DNA of 64,000 nt. It comes from Rhodobacterales bacterium HKCCA1288 (GTDB taxonomy: Bacteria; Pseudomonadota; Alphaproteobacteria; Rhodobacterales; Rhodobacteraceae). A program made the position numbers and the translations under genes. The notes below the pieces were generated by a model, which made no database searches, was not told where the DNA came from, and saw only the letters and a program-made list of their open reading frames with translations. Position 1 is the first letter of the stretch. Every line of letters starts with the position of its first letter. This document shows, piece after piece, positions 27,539 through 37,460 of this stretch. Where the stretch lies: assembly GCA_015693905.1 (NCBI GenBank), contig CP065161.1, positions 744,001 through 808,000 on the forward strand, written 5' to 3'.

Positions 27539-29065
27539 ATGAGCGAGATCGCCAATCTCAATGCCAAAGCATTGCGCAAATCAGGCGATGGTGACCCCGA
27601 CACGGACGCAAGCGCCCTCTCCCCTCTGCCGCATAACATCGAAGCCGAACAGCAATTACTGGGCGCGATTTTGGCGTCAAATGACGTCATTGATCGCCTG
27701 CAAGACCTGATTGAACCTGCGCATTTCTATGACCCCGTGCATGGCGCGATTTTCGAGGTTGCGCGGGCGCGCATCCTCAAGGGGCAGCAAACAGACGCGA
27801 CAACCCTGAAAAACTTTATGGCCGAACACGAAGGTCTGCGCGCCCTTGGGGGGGCCGAATACCTGTTGAAATTGCAGCTTTCGGCCATCGCCACATCGGC
27901 CGCGCGCGATTACGCCCAGCTGATCCATGATCTGGCTGTGCGCCGCAATCTGATTGATTTGGGAAAATCCATTTCAGATCGCGCGCAATCGATGCGCGAA
28001 GATGTCTCGCCCGATGAGCAGATCGTGCAGGCTGAATCCGATTTGTTCCAACTCGCCTCAACGGGCAGCACATCCCGCGGGTTTCAATCATTCTTGCGCG
28101 CGCTGCATGATGCGGTGGAAATGGCCAATGCAGCCTATAATCGGTCGGGCGGTTTGGCGGGCCTTTCCACGGGCTTGGCTGATCTGGATAAGATGTTGGG
28201 CGGTTTGCACCATTCTGACCTTTTGATCCTTGCGGGGCGCCCCTCGATGGGAAAAACCTCGCTTGCCACCAATATCGCCTTTAACGTGGCCCGTGCCTTT
28301 AAGCGGGGTCTTAAGGATGATGGCACAGAGGGCACGATTGATGGCGGTGTGGTGGGTTTTTTCAGCCTCGAGATGTCTGCCGCGCAATTGGCGCAGCGGG
28401 TTCTGTCAGAGGCGGCCGAGGTGCCATCGGAACTGATCCGCAAAGGCGATTTGAACGAGCAAGAATTCCAACGCTATCTGATCGCAGCGCAGGATTTGCA
28501 GAATTGCCCCTTGTATATTGACGACACCCCCGCGCTGCCGATTGCTCAGGTCGCCGCCCGCGCGCGCCGCCTCAAGCGCAGCCCGCAGGGGTTGGATTTG
28601 TTGATCATCGACTATTTGCAATTGTTGCGGGGCAATGGCCGCAACGAAAACCGCGTGAACGAAATTTCGGAAATCACCCAAGGGCTCAAGGCGATTGCGA
28701 AGGAATTGGATATCCCTGTGATCGCGCTGTCGCAGCTGTCCCGCCAGGTCGAAAACCGCGATGATAAACGCCCCCAATTGTCAGACCTTCGGGAATCTGG
28801 ATCAATCGAGCAAGATGCCGATGTGGTCATGTTCGTCTATCGCGGCGAATATTACAAAGAGCGCGAAAAACCAGGCGAAGAAAATCTTGAGGCCATGGCA
28901 AAATGGCAGCAGGACATGGACGCGCTTCATGGCAAGGCCGAGGTGATCATCGGCAAGCAGCGTCACGGGCCGGTTGGCACGGTTGAGCTAAGCTTTGAGG
29001 GGCGCTTCACCAAATTTGGCAATCTCGTCAAACCATGGCAGCAAGGCGCGGACGGGTTCAACTAA
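27539..29065 (+). CDS. dnaB: Replicative DNA helicase DnaB
   Basis: A 508-residue hexameric 5'-3' helicase of the replisome. The N-terminal domain opens P-H-N-I-E-A-E-Q-Q-L-L-G-A-I-L (about 30-44). The RecA-like motor has Walker A G-R-P-S-M-G-K-T-S-L (about 235-244), Walker B L-L-I-I-D-Y-L-Q-L-L (about 358-367) and the arginine finger region A-L-S-Q-L-S-R-Q-V-E. There is no intein. The start follows CGGGGGAGTAATC. Confidence 0.96.
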   Translation: MSEIANLNAKALRKSGDGDPDTDASALSPLPHNIEAEQQLLGAILASNDVIDRLQDLIEPAHFYDPVHGAIFEVARARILKGQQTDATTLKNFMAEHEGLRALGGAEYLLKLQLSAIATSAARDYAQLIHDLAVRRNLIDLGKSISDRAQSMREDVSPDEQIVQAESDLFQLASTGSTSRGFQSFLRALHDAVEMANAAYNRSGGLAGLSTGLADLDKMLGGLHHSDLLILAGRPSMGKTSLATNIAFNVARAFKRGLKDDGTEGTIDGGVVGFFSLEMSAAQLAQRVLSEAAEVPSELIRKGDLNEQEFQRYLIAAQDLQNCPLYIDDTPALPIAQVAARARRLKRSPQGLDLLIIDYLQLLRGNGRNENRVNEISEITQGLKAIAKELDIPVIALSQLSRQVENRDDKRPQLSDLRESGSIEQDADVVMFVYRGEYYKEREKPGEENLEAMAKWQQDMDALHGKAEVIIGKQRHGPVGTVELSFEGRFTKFGNLVKPWQQGADGFN

Positions 29066-29155
29066 GGCGCGCATTCGTGCCATGATCTGTTGGAATTTCG
29101 GACAAAACCCGCCTTGCCCCTTGACGGGTTCCGATGAAAACGGGACAGAAGGCGC

Positions 29156-30205
29156 ATGGCATCTGGAAAGCTTCATATTGATCTGGGCGCGATTGTCGCC
29201 AATTGGCACGCCCTTGACGGCTTGACCAACGCGAAAACGGCCGCGGTGGTGAAGGCAGACAGCTATGGCTTGGGCGCAGGGCGCGTGGCCCCTGCCTTGG
29301 CCCGCGCAGGCGCTGACACATTCTTTGTTGCAATTGCCGAAGAAGGCGCGGCACTGCGCGCCGCCCTCACGGAGGCGGGTTTCCCGCACGCCCGCATTTT
29401 CGTCTTTTCGGGTCATATGGCGGGTGATGACGCGCTGTTGCGGGATCACAATTTGATCCCCCTTTTGAATTCCGCCGCTCAATTCCGCCGCCACCGCGAT
29501 GCGGGCGACCTGCCCTATGGAATTCAACTTGATACAGGCATGAACCGCCTCGGCATGGAGGCGGCTGATTGGGCCGCCTTGCGCGATGAGGCCGAGCGCG
29601 GGCCCTGCCAGTTGATCATGAGCCATCTGGCCTGCGCTGATGAGCCTGATCACCCAGAAAATCCCGCGCAATTGGCAAATTTCCGCGCCATGACCGATGG
29701 CACGCATCACCCCCGTTCGCTCTCTGCCACGGGTGGCGTTCTTTTGGGCGAGGCTTATCATTTTGATCTCACCCGCCCTGGAATCGGGCTTTATGGGGGG
29801 CTGCCCTTTGCGGATGCGACCCCCGTGGTGCGTCTCTCCCTGCCCGTCATCCAAGTGCGGCCAGTCGAGTTGGGCGAGTTTGTGGGCTATGGCGCAGGCT
29901 ATCGCCCCAACAGCCCCCGCCAGATCGCAACCGTGGCTGCAGGATATGCCGATGGGTTGATCCGCGCGATGACGGGCAAAGCCGCAGTCTATGCAGGTGA
30001 CACGCCCTGCCCGCTTGCGGGGCGCGTGTCGATGGATTTGATGGGGGTGGATGTCAGCGGGCTTGGGGCAGATGTGCCAGATCACCTAGACATTCTCTGC
30101 CCCGCACAAGGCGTGGATCAACTGGCGGATCATGCGGGCACGATCGGCTATGAAATCCTCACCTCGCTTGGCGCGCGCTATCAGCGTCACTATCAAGGGG
30201 GTTAG
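29156..30205 (+). CDS. alr: Alanine racemase
   Basis: A 349-residue PLP enzyme making D-alanine for peptidoglycan. The PLP-binding lysine is in [11 protein letters not shown] (about 31-41), the catalytic tyrosine in Y-G-A-G-Y-R (about 244-249), and the R-V-S-M-D segment is near 285. The following MlaE-type permease gene begins two bases after its stop, so they are likely co-transcribed. Confidence 0.95.
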   Translation: MASGKLHIDLGAIVANWHALDGLTNAKTAAVVKADSYGLGAGRVAPALARAGADTFFVAIAEEGAALRAALTEAGFPHARIFVFSGHMAGDDALLRDHNLIPLLNSAAQFRRHRDAGDLPYGIQLDTGMNRLGMEAADWAALRDEAERGPCQLIMSHLACADEPDHPENPAQLANFRAMTDGTHHPRSLSATGGVLLGEAYHFDLTRPGIGLYGGLPFADATPVVRLSLPVIQVRPVELGEFVGYGAGYRPNSPRQIATVAAGYADGLIRAMTGKAAVYAGDTPCPLAGRVSMDLMGVDVSGLGADVPDHLDILCPAQGVDQLADHAGTIGYEILTSLGARYQRHYQGG

Positions 30206-30207
30206 GG

Positions 30208-30996
30208 ATGGCTGCACTCATTCTTGCACCGCTTGCCACGATTGGCCGCTCGGTGATGGGGCTGTTGGCAGGTGTAGGGCGCGTCAGCATCTATGCAGGC
30301 GCGACTGTCTCGCACCTGTTTCGCCCGCCATTTTACCCGCGCGAGTTCCTGATCCAACTGATGCAAATTGGGTTTTTATCTCTGCCCGTGGTCGGCCTGA
30401 CCGCCCTGTTTACGGGCGGGGCCTTGGCGCTGCAAATCTATTCGGGGGGCGCGCGATTTAACGCCGAGGCGGTTGTGCCCTCGATTGTGGCCATTGGCAT
30501 GGTGCGCGAACTTGGGCCTGTTTTGGGTGGCCTCATGGTTGCGGGCCGCGTGGCGGCTGCGATTGCCGCCGAGATTGGCACGATGAAAGTGACCGAACAG
30601 ATTGATGCGTTGGTCACGCTTTCGACCAACCCGCTCAAATATCTGACCCTACCCCGGGTTTTGGCCGCGACCCTGTCCTTGCCGCTTTTGGTGGCGGTTG
30701 GGGACAGTATCGGGATTTTCGGCGGCTATTTGGTGGGCACAACGCGGCTTGGGTTCAACGCGGCCAATTACATTCAGAACACCGTTGATTTTCTCGAAGC
30801 TTGGGATGTCATCTCGGGCATGATCAAGGGGGCGGTGTTTGGCTTTATTGTGGCCATGATGGGTTGCTATCACGGGATGAATTCAGGCAAAGGGGCCGCG
30901 GGTGTGGGCCGCGCCACAACCAATGCGGTGGTCTCGGCCTCTATCCTTATTTTGGCGTCAAACTACATTCTGACAGAGGTGTTTTTCAGCGCATGA
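30208..30996 (+). CDS. mlaE: MlaE-family ABC transporter permease
   Basis: A 262-residue integral membrane permease of the Mla/MCE lipid transport family, which moves phospholipids between inner and outer membranes. Several hydrophobic segments and the family motif E-L-G-P-V-L-G-G-L-M-V-A-G-R-V-A-A-A-I-A (about 96-115), followed by E-I-G-T-M, are clear. The stop overlaps the start of the ATPase gene by four bases. No MCE-domain MlaD gene follows in the window, so the substrate-binding part is encoded elsewhere. Confidence 0.9.
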   Translation: MAALILAPLATIGRSVMGLLAGVGRVSIYAGATVSHLFRPPFYPREFLIQLMQIGFLSLPVVGLTALFTGGALALQIYSGGARFNAEAVVPSIVAIGMVRELGPVLGGLMVAGRVAAAIAAEIGTMKVTEQIDALVTLSTNPLKYLTLPRVLAATLSLPLLVAVGDSIGIFGGYLVGTTRLGFNAANYIQNTVDFLEAWDVISGMIKGAVFGFIVAMMGCYHGMNSGKGAAGVGRATTNAVVSASILILASNYILTEVFFSA

Positions 30997-31739
30997 TTAC
31001 CCTGTCCGATGTCCATAAATCCTTTGGCCCCAAGCAGGTCTTGCGCGGCGTGAACCTTGAGGTTCCCAAAGGCGAAAGCATGGTCATTATTGGCGGCTCT
31101 GGCACAGGCAAATCGGTTTTGCTGAAATCGGTTTTGGGTCTTGTGCGCCATGACAGTGGGATGATCCTGCTTGACGGCGAGGATGTCACCCGCGCCGCGC
31201 GTGACCCGTTTTTGGCCCGCTTTGGGATGCTGTTCCAAGGTGCGGCTCTGTTTGACAGTCTGCCCGTATGGCAGAACGTGGCCTTTCGTCTGATGCGCGG
31301 CCATCTTAAGCGGCCAAAATCAGAGGCGCGCGAGATCGCGATTGAAAAATTGCGCCGTGTGGGGCTGAAGCCCGATGTCGCTGACCTTTACCCGTCTGAA
31401 TTGTCAGGGGGCATGCAAAAGCGCGTAGGCCTCGCCCGCGCCATTGCAGCGGAGCCTGAAATTATCTTTTTTGACGAGCCAACCACAGGGCTTGATCCGA
31501 TCATGTCGGGCGTGATCAATGATTTAATCCGCGAAATCGTGGTTGAGATGGGCGCAACCGCCATGACCATCACCCATGATATGTCCTCGGTGCGCGCGAT
31601 TGCCGATAAAATCGCCATGCTGCATGACGGGGTGATCCAATGGACTGGCCCCGTTGCGGATATGGACAGCGCCGATGACCCCTATTTGCGCCAGTTTATC
31701 ACTGGCTCCGCCGATGGCCCGATTGAGGCGGTGCGCTAA
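30993..31739 (+). CDS. mlaF: MlaF-family ABC transporter ATPase
   Basis: A 248-residue ABC ATPase. Walker A G-G-S-G-T-G-K-S (about 34-41), signature L-S-G-G-M-Q-K-R (about 136-143) and Walker B I-I-F-F-D-E-P-T-T-G-L-D are complete. The L-S-G-G-M-Q-K-R form is usual for the Mla/Mkl subfamily. The start at 30993 sits in the ATGA overlap with the permease. It partners that permease in lipid transport. Confidence 0.92.
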   Translation: MITLSDVHKSFGPKQVLRGVNLEVPKGESMVIIGGSGTGKSVLLKSVLGLVRHDSGMILLDGEDVTRAARDPFLARFGMLFQGAALFDSLPVWQNVAFRLMRGHLKRPKSEAREIAIEKLRRVGLKPDVADLYPSELSGGMQKRVGLARAIAAEPEIIFFDEPTTGLDPIMSGVINDLIREIVVEMGATAMTITHDMSSVRAIADKIAMLHDGVIQWTGPVADMDSADDPYLRQFITGSADGPIEAVR

Positions 31740-31788
31740 GGCGCAGCATACTCTGGCCAAAGCGCGCGACCCGCGCTAATCCTGTGCC

Positions 31789-33156
31789 ATGGCAAAACCT
31801 ATAACCCAATTCATCTGCGGCCAATGCGGCACGGTTCATAAAAAATGGATCGGGCGTTGCGATGGCTGTGGCGAGTGGAACACGATTGTTGAGGAGGCCC
31901 CGCTTTCGGCAGGCCCCGCCAAATCGGGCTTGGGTGCAGGCAAGGGGCGCAAAATGGCGCTGATGGATTTGGCCAGCCAAGAGGCCCCGCCACCGCGCCA
32001 CCCTTCAGGCTTGGCGGAATTGGATCGTGTTCTTGGTGGTGGGCTTGTGCCTGCCTCTGCGCTGCTTTTGGGGGGGGATCCGGGTATCGGGAAATCAACC
32101 CTAGTGCTGCAGGCTGCGGCCAGTTTCGCGGCCAAGGGCCTGTCGGTTGTTTATGTCTCGGGCGAGGAAGCCAGCGCACAGGTGCGCATGCGCGCGCAAC
32201 GTCTGGGGCTGGGCGCAGCCCCGATGGCCTTGGCAGCAGAAACCAATTTGCGCGATATTCTGACCACTTTGGACGAAACCCGCCCCGATTTAGTGATTAT
32301 CGATTCCATCCAAACCATGTGGCTTGACACAGTCGACAGCGCGCCTGGATCTGTCAGCCAAGTGCGCGCCGCAGCACATGAATTGGTTACCTTCGCCAAA
32401 CGGCGTGGGGTCAGCGTGATCTTGGTGGGCCATGTCACCAAAGATGGCCAAATTGCGGGGCCGCGCGTGGTCGAACATATGGTCGATTGCGTGCTATATT
32501 TTGAGGGCGAACGCGGTCATCAATTCCGCATTCTGCGCTCGGTCAAAAACCGCTTTGGCCCTGCGGGTGAGATTGGTGTTTTTGAAATGACCGGTGCGGG
32601 CCTTTCCGAGGTTGCAAACCCGTCTGCTCTGTTTCTCTCAGAGAATGAAGCCGCCTCACCTGGATCGGCGGTCTTTGCAGGCATTGAGGGCACAAGACCC
32701 GTCTTGGTCGAAATCCAAGCCTTGGTCGCCCCCTCCCCGCTTGGTCAACCCCGCCGCGCGGTTGTGGGCTGGGACAGCGCACGGCTTGCCATGATTTTGG
32801 CGGTGCTTGAGGCCCGTGTGGGGATCGCTTTTGCGGGGCTTGATGTTTATCTCAACATCGCAGGCGGGTTGCGGATCACTGAACCTGCGGCGGATCTGGC
32901 GGTTGCTGCCGCCTTGCTGAGCGCGCGCGAGGATGCGGCGCTGCCACAAGGGTCGGTGATTTTTGGCGAATTAAGCCTATCTGGCGCGCTTCGGCCCGTG
33001 GCACAGGCGGAAAACAGGTTGAAAGAAGCGCAAAAACTTGGTTTCTCGACTGTGATCGCGCCAGAGGGCTGCAATTTTGGCTCGGTCGGGGGTGTTAAGC
33101 TGATGCAAATGGCGGATATGACGCGATTTGTGGGCGATATATTCGGCGCGGGCTAG
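31789..33156 (+). CDS. radA: DNA repair protein RadA
   Basis: A 455-residue RadA (Sms), a RecA-like helicase that helps branch migration in recombination. The N-terminal C4 zinc finger C-G-Q-C...C-D-G-C (about 10-28), Walker A G-G-D-P-G-I-G-K-S-T (about 97-106), K-N-R-F-G motif (about 255-259) and a C-terminal Lon-protease-like domain with inactive catalytic residues are present. cvpA follows 26 bases later, a common pairing. Confidence 0.96.
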   Translation: MAKPITQFICGQCGTVHKKWIGRCDGCGEWNTIVEEAPLSAGPAKSGLGAGKGRKMALMDLASQEAPPPRHPSGLAELDRVLGGGLVPASALLLGGDPGIGKSTLVLQAAASFAAKGLSVVYVSGEEASAQVRMRAQRLGLGAAPMALAAETNLRDILTTLDETRPDLVIIDSIQTMWLDTVDSAPGSVSQVRAAAHELVTFAKRRGVSVILVGHVTKDGQIAGPRVVEHMVDCVLYFEGERGHQFRILRSVKNRFGPAGEIGVFEMTGAGLSEVANPSALFLSENEAASPGSAVFAGIEGTRPVLVEIQALVAPSPLGQPRRAVVGWDSARLAMILAVLEARVGIAFAGLDVYLNIAGGLRITEPAADLAVAAALLSAREDAALPQGSVIFGELSLSGALRPVAQAENRLKEAQKLGFSTVIAPEGCNFGSVGGVKLMQMADMTRFVGDIFGAG

Positions 33157-33182
33157 CGCCAAAATAAGTGAGGGAGCGGGCG

Positions 33183-33791
33183 ATGGATGGGTTCACGATG
33201 ATTGACGGCATTGCAGGCGGGGTGATTTTCATCTCGGCCATCTTGGCCTATTCGCGCGGTTTTGTGCGCGAGGTCATGTCCATCTTGGGCTGGATCGCCG
33301 CCGCCATCGTGGCCTATTGGGCCGCGCCAGAAGTGCGCCCACTGATCTCGGAAATTCCCTATATCGGGCCATATGTCGATGACAGCTGCGAATTGGGCAT
33401 GATCTTGGGCTTTTCGGCAGCCTTTGCTGTGACACTGATTGTTGTCTCGCTCTTCTCACCGCTGTTTTCCTCATTCATCCAGAAAACCAAGCTAGGCGGG
33501 TTTGACGCGGGTGCGGGTCTTTTCTTTGGCGTGCTGCGCGGTGTTGCCTTGGTGGCGGTGGCCTTGGTCGCCTATGACCGACTGGCAGGAAGCGATCCTG
33601 CGGCGGCAGTTGTGAACAGCCAAACCGCACAAATCTTTGCCTCGCTGACCACGCAAATCGACAGCGAAATCCCAAGCGATGCGCCGGGTTGGTTGATCGG
33701 TCGCTATGAGGGGCTGACCGCAGGATGCGTGGCCCCTGCCGCAGGCGACACGCAAAGCGCGCGCGCACTCCTATCCGTGCCCGCCGCGTAA
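33183..33791 (+). CDS. cvpA: CvpA family membrane protein
   Basis: A 202-residue CvpA-type inner membrane protein. Four hydrophobic segments lie in the first 130 residues; the family motif S-R-G-F-V-R-E-V-M-S-I-L-G-W (about 23-36) is clear. The last 65 residues are soluble. CvpA is linked to envelope function and, in some species, colicin V export; the exact role is open. GAGGGAGCGGGCG sets the start at 33183. It sits between radA and purF; cvpA-purF linkage is common. Confidence 0.88.
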   Translation: MDGFTMIDGIAGGVIFISAILAYSRGFVREVMSILGWIAAAIVAYWAAPEVRPLISEIPYIGPYVDDSCELGMILGFSAAFAVTLIVVSLFSPLFSSFIQKTKLGGFDAGAGLFFGVLRGVALVAVALVAYDRLAGSDPAAAVVNSQTAQIFASLTTQIDSEIPSDAPGWLIGRYEGLTAGCVAPAAGDTQSARALLSVPAA

Positions 33792-33964
33792 CTGCGTGCC
33801 CGCGCCGCGTTGCGGTAAAATTATACGTGAATTTCGAGCGCAAATTGTGACGCATTCATGACAGCTAATAGGTGACAGCGCCGCGCCTTTGTCCTAGGTA
33901 AGGCGTGCAACCGACTCGCCCATTTCCGTAGCTTTCGGCTATGACCGCAGGCAGGAGCCCGCCG

Positions 33965-35470
33965 ATGCCCAGCAATTTTGCGTCCCCGCGCACCGCACAA
34001 TTCCCCGCCCATCCCTTTGATCCCCTCTCTGATGATAAGCTGCGTGAAGAATGCGGCGTCTTTGGTGTGATCGGTGTGGCGGATGCCGCGAATTTTGTGG
34101 CCCTTGGCCTGCACGCGCTGCAACATCGCGGCCAAGAGGCGGGCGGGATCGTCAGCTATGACCCTGTCGAAGGGTTCAACTCGGCCCGCCGTTTCGGATA
34201 TGTGCGCGATAATTTCACCAATGCCAGTGTGATGGACACGCTGCCCGGTGCGCTTGCCATCGGCCATGTGCGTTATTCCACGGCAGGCAATAAGGGCAAC
34301 ACGGCAATTCGTGATGTGCAGCCCTTTTTTGGCGAATTCGCCATGGGTGGGGCGGCGATTGCGCATAATGGGAATATCGTCAACGCCGATGAACTGCGCC
34401 GCGAATTGATTGAACGCGGGTCCATCTTCCAGTCCTCATCGGACAGTGAGTGCATCATTCACCTGATGGCGCGCAGCTATCAGAAAAATATCCCCGAGCG
34501 CATGAAAGACGCGCTGCGCCGCGTAGAGGGCGCGTTTTCGGTTGTGGCCATGACACGCACAAAATTGATGGGTGTGCGCGACCCACTTGGGGTGCGCCCC
34601 TTGGTATTGGGCAAAATCGGCGATGGTTACGCGCTTTCCTCCGAAACCTGTGCGCTTGATATCATCGGCGCCGAATTCGTGCGCGAGATCAAGCCCGGTG
34701 AGATGGTCGTCATCACCGCGCAGGGCATCGAAAGCTATATGCCCTTCGAGCAGCGTAAATCGCGCTTTTGCATTTTCGAACATGTCTATTTCTCGCGCCC
34801 CGACAGTATTTTGGGCGGGCGGTCAGTATATGAAACCCGCCGCCAGATTGGCGTGGAATTGGCGCGCGAAGCCCCTGTTGAGGCAGATCTCGTCTGCCCC
34901 GTGCCCGATAGTGGCACGCCTGCGGCCATCGGGTTTGCCCATGAAAGCGGCATCCCGTTTGGCATGGGGATCATCCGCAACCAGTATATGGGCCGCACTT
35001 TTATCGAACCCACCGAACAGATCCGCAATATGGGTGTGCGTCTTAAGCTGAACATCAACCGCGCCTTGATTGAAGGCAAGCGGGTGATCTTGGTAGATGA
35101 CAGCGTTGTGCGCGGCACCACCTCGCAAAAGATCAAAGAAATGATTTTGGACGCAGGCGCGGCCGAGGTGCATTTCCGCATCGCCTCTCCGCCGACAGCA
35201 TGGCCTTGTTTTTACGGGGTGGACACGCCACAGCGCGACAAGCTTCTTGCGGCGACAATGAGCGCCGAAGAAATGCGCGCCCATCTGGGTGTGGACAGCC
35301 TGCGCTTTATCTCGCTTGATGGGCTCTATCGTGCCGTGGGTGAGGCCAAGGGCCGTGACCCCAAAAACCCCACCTATTGCGATGCCTGTTTCTCAGGCGA
35401 ATATCCTGTGCGCCCCACAGATCAAATCGCCAAAGGTTTTGCCATGAATGAACCCGCCGCTGCTGAATAA
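33965..35470 (+). CDS. purF: Amidophosphoribosyltransferase
   Basis: A 501-residue enzyme for the first step of purine synthesis (PRPP + glutamine to phosphoribosylamine). The class II glutaminase cysteine follows a short propeptide in R-E-E-C-G-V-F-G-V. The PRPP loop V-I-L-V-D-D-S-V-V-R-G-T-T (about 375-387) is intact. The C-terminal Y-C-D-A-C-F-S-G-E-Y-P region is typical. The ATG at 33965 is chosen because AGGAG stands eight bases upstream; an earlier ATG at 33941 lacks one. Confidence 0.96.
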   Translation: MPSNFASPRTAQFPAHPFDPLSDDKLREECGVFGVIGVADAANFVALGLHALQHRGQEAGGIVSYDPVEGFNSARRFGYVRDNFTNASVMDTLPGALAIGHVRYSTAGNKGNTAIRDVQPFFGEFAMGGAAIAHNGNIVNADELRRELIERGSIFQSSSDSECIIHLMARSYQKNIPERMKDALRRVEGAFSVVAMTRTKLMGVRDPLGVRPLVLGKIGDGYALSSETCALDIIGAEFVREIKPGEMVVITAQGIESYMPFEQRKSRFCIFEHVYFSRPDSILGGRSVYETRRQIGVELAREAPVEADLVCPVPDSGTPAAIGFAHESGIPFGMGIIRNQYMGRTFIEPTEQIRNMGVRLKLNINRALIEGKRVILVDDSVVRGTTSQKIKEMILDAGAAEVHFRIASPPTAWPCFYGVDTPQRDKLLAATMSAEEMRAHLGVDSLRFISLDGLYRAVGEAKGRDPKNPTYCDACFSGEYPVRPTDQIAKGFAMNEPAAAE

Positions 35471-35490
35471 ACGGCACCATGGCACAAAAG

Positions 35491-35524
35491 AAAAAGGCCG
35501 CTCCGAGGAGCGGCCTTTTTCTTT
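35491..35524. terminator. Bidirectional terminator between purF and bioY
   Basis: A perfect 14-bp stem (35491-35504 with 35507-35520) and a two-base loop, with an A-run on one side and a T-run on the other, so it can end both convergent genes. Confidence 0.92.
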
Positions 35525-35540
35525 TGATCTTTACTGCAGA

Positions 35541-36113
35541 TCAGCGGATCGCTTTGCGCAAGTTAAACGCCCCCGCCACAATCAAAGCTGCCAAAAGCGC
35601 CTTGACCATATCACCCGCGATGAAGGGCGCCATCCAGCCAGAGAGCAAGGTTGAAGGCTCAACCCCCATGACCAAGGCAGGCCATGCAAGGCCGGGGACA
35701 TAAAGCGCGGCCGAAGCAACCAGTGCCGCAGCAAAACCAAGGATTGGCTTACGCGCCATGCCACGATCCGCAGCCAGACCCGCGATATAAGCCATCACAA
35801 CAAAGCCCAGAAGGAAACCACCGGTAGGCCCGAACATATAGGCCAAACCTGCACCGCCATTGGCGAACACAGGCAGCCCCATCGCGCCCTCAACCAAATA
35901 GGCCACAAGTGCCGCAACGCCCAAACGCGCGCCCAAGGCGAAAGCAACGGTCAGGATTGCTAAGGTTTGCAGCGTCATTGGAACGGGGAACATCGGCACC
36001 GAGATTTGCGCCGCAATCGCAATCACAAGCGAGCCCGCCAAGACCAATGCCGCTTTTTGCGCAAGGCTTGTGGGGGTGGTCAGGGATTTGGTTAGAAAGT
36101 CAGAACGGCTCAT
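35541..36113 (-). CDS. bioY: Biotin transporter S-component BioY
   Basis: A 190-residue BioY with about six hydrophobic segments. The family's N-terminal I-S-V-P-M-F-P-V-P-M-T-L-Q-T (about 38-51) and the later G-P-T-G-G-F-L-L-G-F (about 95-104) are clear. BioY captures biotin alone or with an ECF module; no bioM or bioN gene is in the window. I found no BioR-type TTATAGATAA box in the 166 bases before it. Confidence 0.93.
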   Translation of the reverse strand: MSRSDFLTKSLTTPTSLAQKAALVLAGSLVIAIAAQISVPMFPVPMTLQTLAILTVAFALGARLGVAALVAYLVEGAMGLPVFANGGAGLAYMFGPTGGFLLGFVVMAYIAGLAADRGMARKPILGFAAALVASAALYVPGLAWPALVMGVEPSTLLSGWMAPFIAGDMVKALLAALIVAGAFNLRKAIR

Positions 36114-36279
36114 AAATCGGGCTCCTCAAAGGTTCTGGGGAATTCGCGTTTAAGCTGTTTTCCGCTTGCAGCACGGCAAAGTCAAGCAAAGAGCACGCAA
36201 ATTACCCACAGCCACCGCAAATCAGGCGCGGCAAAAAACCCTGCTTGCCAAATCGCTGCTTTCATCCCATGTGGGAGGC

Positions 36280-36942
36280 ATGGAAAAGATTTTGTCAGGT
36301 AAAATCGCCCTCGTCACAGGGGCATCGCGCGGAATTGGGGCAGCCTCGGCGGAATGGTTGGCCGCTCGCGGCGCTCATGTCGTTGCCGTTGCCCGCACCA
36401 CGGGCGCTTTGGAAGAATTGGATGACCGCATCCAAGCCAAAGGCGGGCAAGCCACGCTTGCCCCCATGGATATTACCACGGATGCTGCAATGGCGCATTT
36501 GTGCCGTTCAATTTTTGATCGGTGGGGGCGCGCCGATATTTGGGTGCATGCGGCCTTTCACGCAACCGCGCTGACCCCTGCCCAGCATATCACGGAAAAA
36601 GACCTTGATCGGGCCATCGGCACCAATATCCGCGCAGTATCGCGTTTGATCACCATGATCGCGCCATTGATTGAGCCGTCTGACGACCCGCATGCCGTAT
36701 TCTTTGACGATACATGGGACGCGAAATTCGCAGGCACCTATGGTATGAGCAAGGCCGCCACCCGCGCCTTGGTGCAAAACTGGCAATCCGAGACGGCAAA
36801 GCACGGGCCGAATGTGCATCTGTTACACCCAAATCCCATGCCAACCGCGTTGCGCGCACGGTTTTATCCTGGTGAAGATCGGGAGGGGTTGGCAAAGCCC
36901 AGTGACGAAGCCGAACGGCTGTTGCAACCGATCTTCGGCTAA
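36280..36942 (+). CDS. Short-chain dehydrogenase/reductase, atypical active site
   Basis: A 220-residue SDR protein. The cofactor loop T-G-A-S-R-G-I-G (about 12-19) and the active Y-x3-K in T-Y-G-M-S-K-A (about 150-156) are present. The catalytic Ser usually found 12-14 residues before the Tyr is not seen: the strand reads A-V-F-F-D-D-T-W. The coenzyme and substrate are unknown; the 220-residue length is at the short end. The start at 36280 follows GGGAGGC. It converges on zapA with a small CTTCGGCT/AGCCGAAG hairpin (36933-36951) between the stops. Confidence 0.82.
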   Translation: MEKILSGKIALVTGASRGIGAASAEWLAARGAHVVAVARTTGALEELDDRIQAKGGQATLAPMDITTDAAMAHLCRSIFDRWGRADIWVHAAFHATALTPAQHITEKDLDRAIGTNIRAVSRLITMIAPLIEPSDDPHAVFFDDTWDAKFAGTYGMSKAATRALVQNWQSETAKHGPNVHLLHPNPMPTALRARFYPGEDREGLAKPSDEAERLLQPIFG

Positions 36943-36956
36943 AAGCCGAAGGTCAG

Positions 36957-37460
36957 CTAATCTTTATCGTCATCTTCTTCGTCCTCGACCGCAGCCGCTT
37001 TGGCCTTCGGGGCCACAGGCATGGGACGGGGCGCTTCAACCTCAGGCATTTCTTCGATACGATCTGCCAAGGCCTCGGCGCGGGCGGCAAGCTCGGCCAA
37101 CCCATCCACCACTTGCGCAGGGATGACCGCCACCTCTGCCGGCGGTTTCGCTGCTTCAAGATCTGCGATTTTCATCTGCGATTTGCGCAAAAGATCCTCA
37201 GCCTTGGCCAGCGTCTCTTCCATCGCCTTGATTTTGGTTTGCGCGGCCTCAAGCTCATCGGTTTTGGCAAGGGTTTTATCGGCCAAAAGCAGACCCGCCA
37301 TCAGCAACATCCGTTCCGCAGACAACCGACCGATCTGACCCGAGACCACAGAGGCCTCGGTGTCCAACATTTTCGCCGCCGCTTTGAGAAGGGGTTCCTC
37401 GCCCTCTTGGCAGGCGACTGGGAAATTACGGCCACCGATGGTAATCGTTACATCAGGCAT
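36957..37460 (-). CDS. zapA: Cell division protein ZapA
   Basis: A 167-residue ZapA-like protein that cross-links FtsZ filaments. The N-terminal part V-T-I-T-I-G-G-R-N-F-P-V-A-C-Q-E-G-E-E is the family signature, followed by a long coiled coil (about 60-105). The tail ends in a run of acidic residues (about 155-167) and is longer than in E. coli ZapA (109 residues). Its start overlaps the stop of the coiled-coil gene upstream (TAATG), so both are translated together. Confidence 0.85.
   Translation of the reverse strand: MPDVTITIGGRNFPVACQEGEEPLLKAAAKMLDTEASVVSGQIGRLSAERMLLMAGLLLADKTLAKTDELEAAQTKIKAMEETLAKAEDLLRKSQMKIADLEAAKPPAEVAVIPAQVVDGLAELAARAEALADRIEEMPEVEAPRPMPVAPKAKAAAVEDEEDDDKD

Noticed and set aside
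28988-30085. A 365-codon minus-strand frame over alr
   Set aside because: Antisense to alanine racemase, whose active-site motifs are intact; no independent support.
36114-36279. A BioR-type operator before bioY
   Set aside because: No TTATAGATAA-like palindrome was found in the interval.
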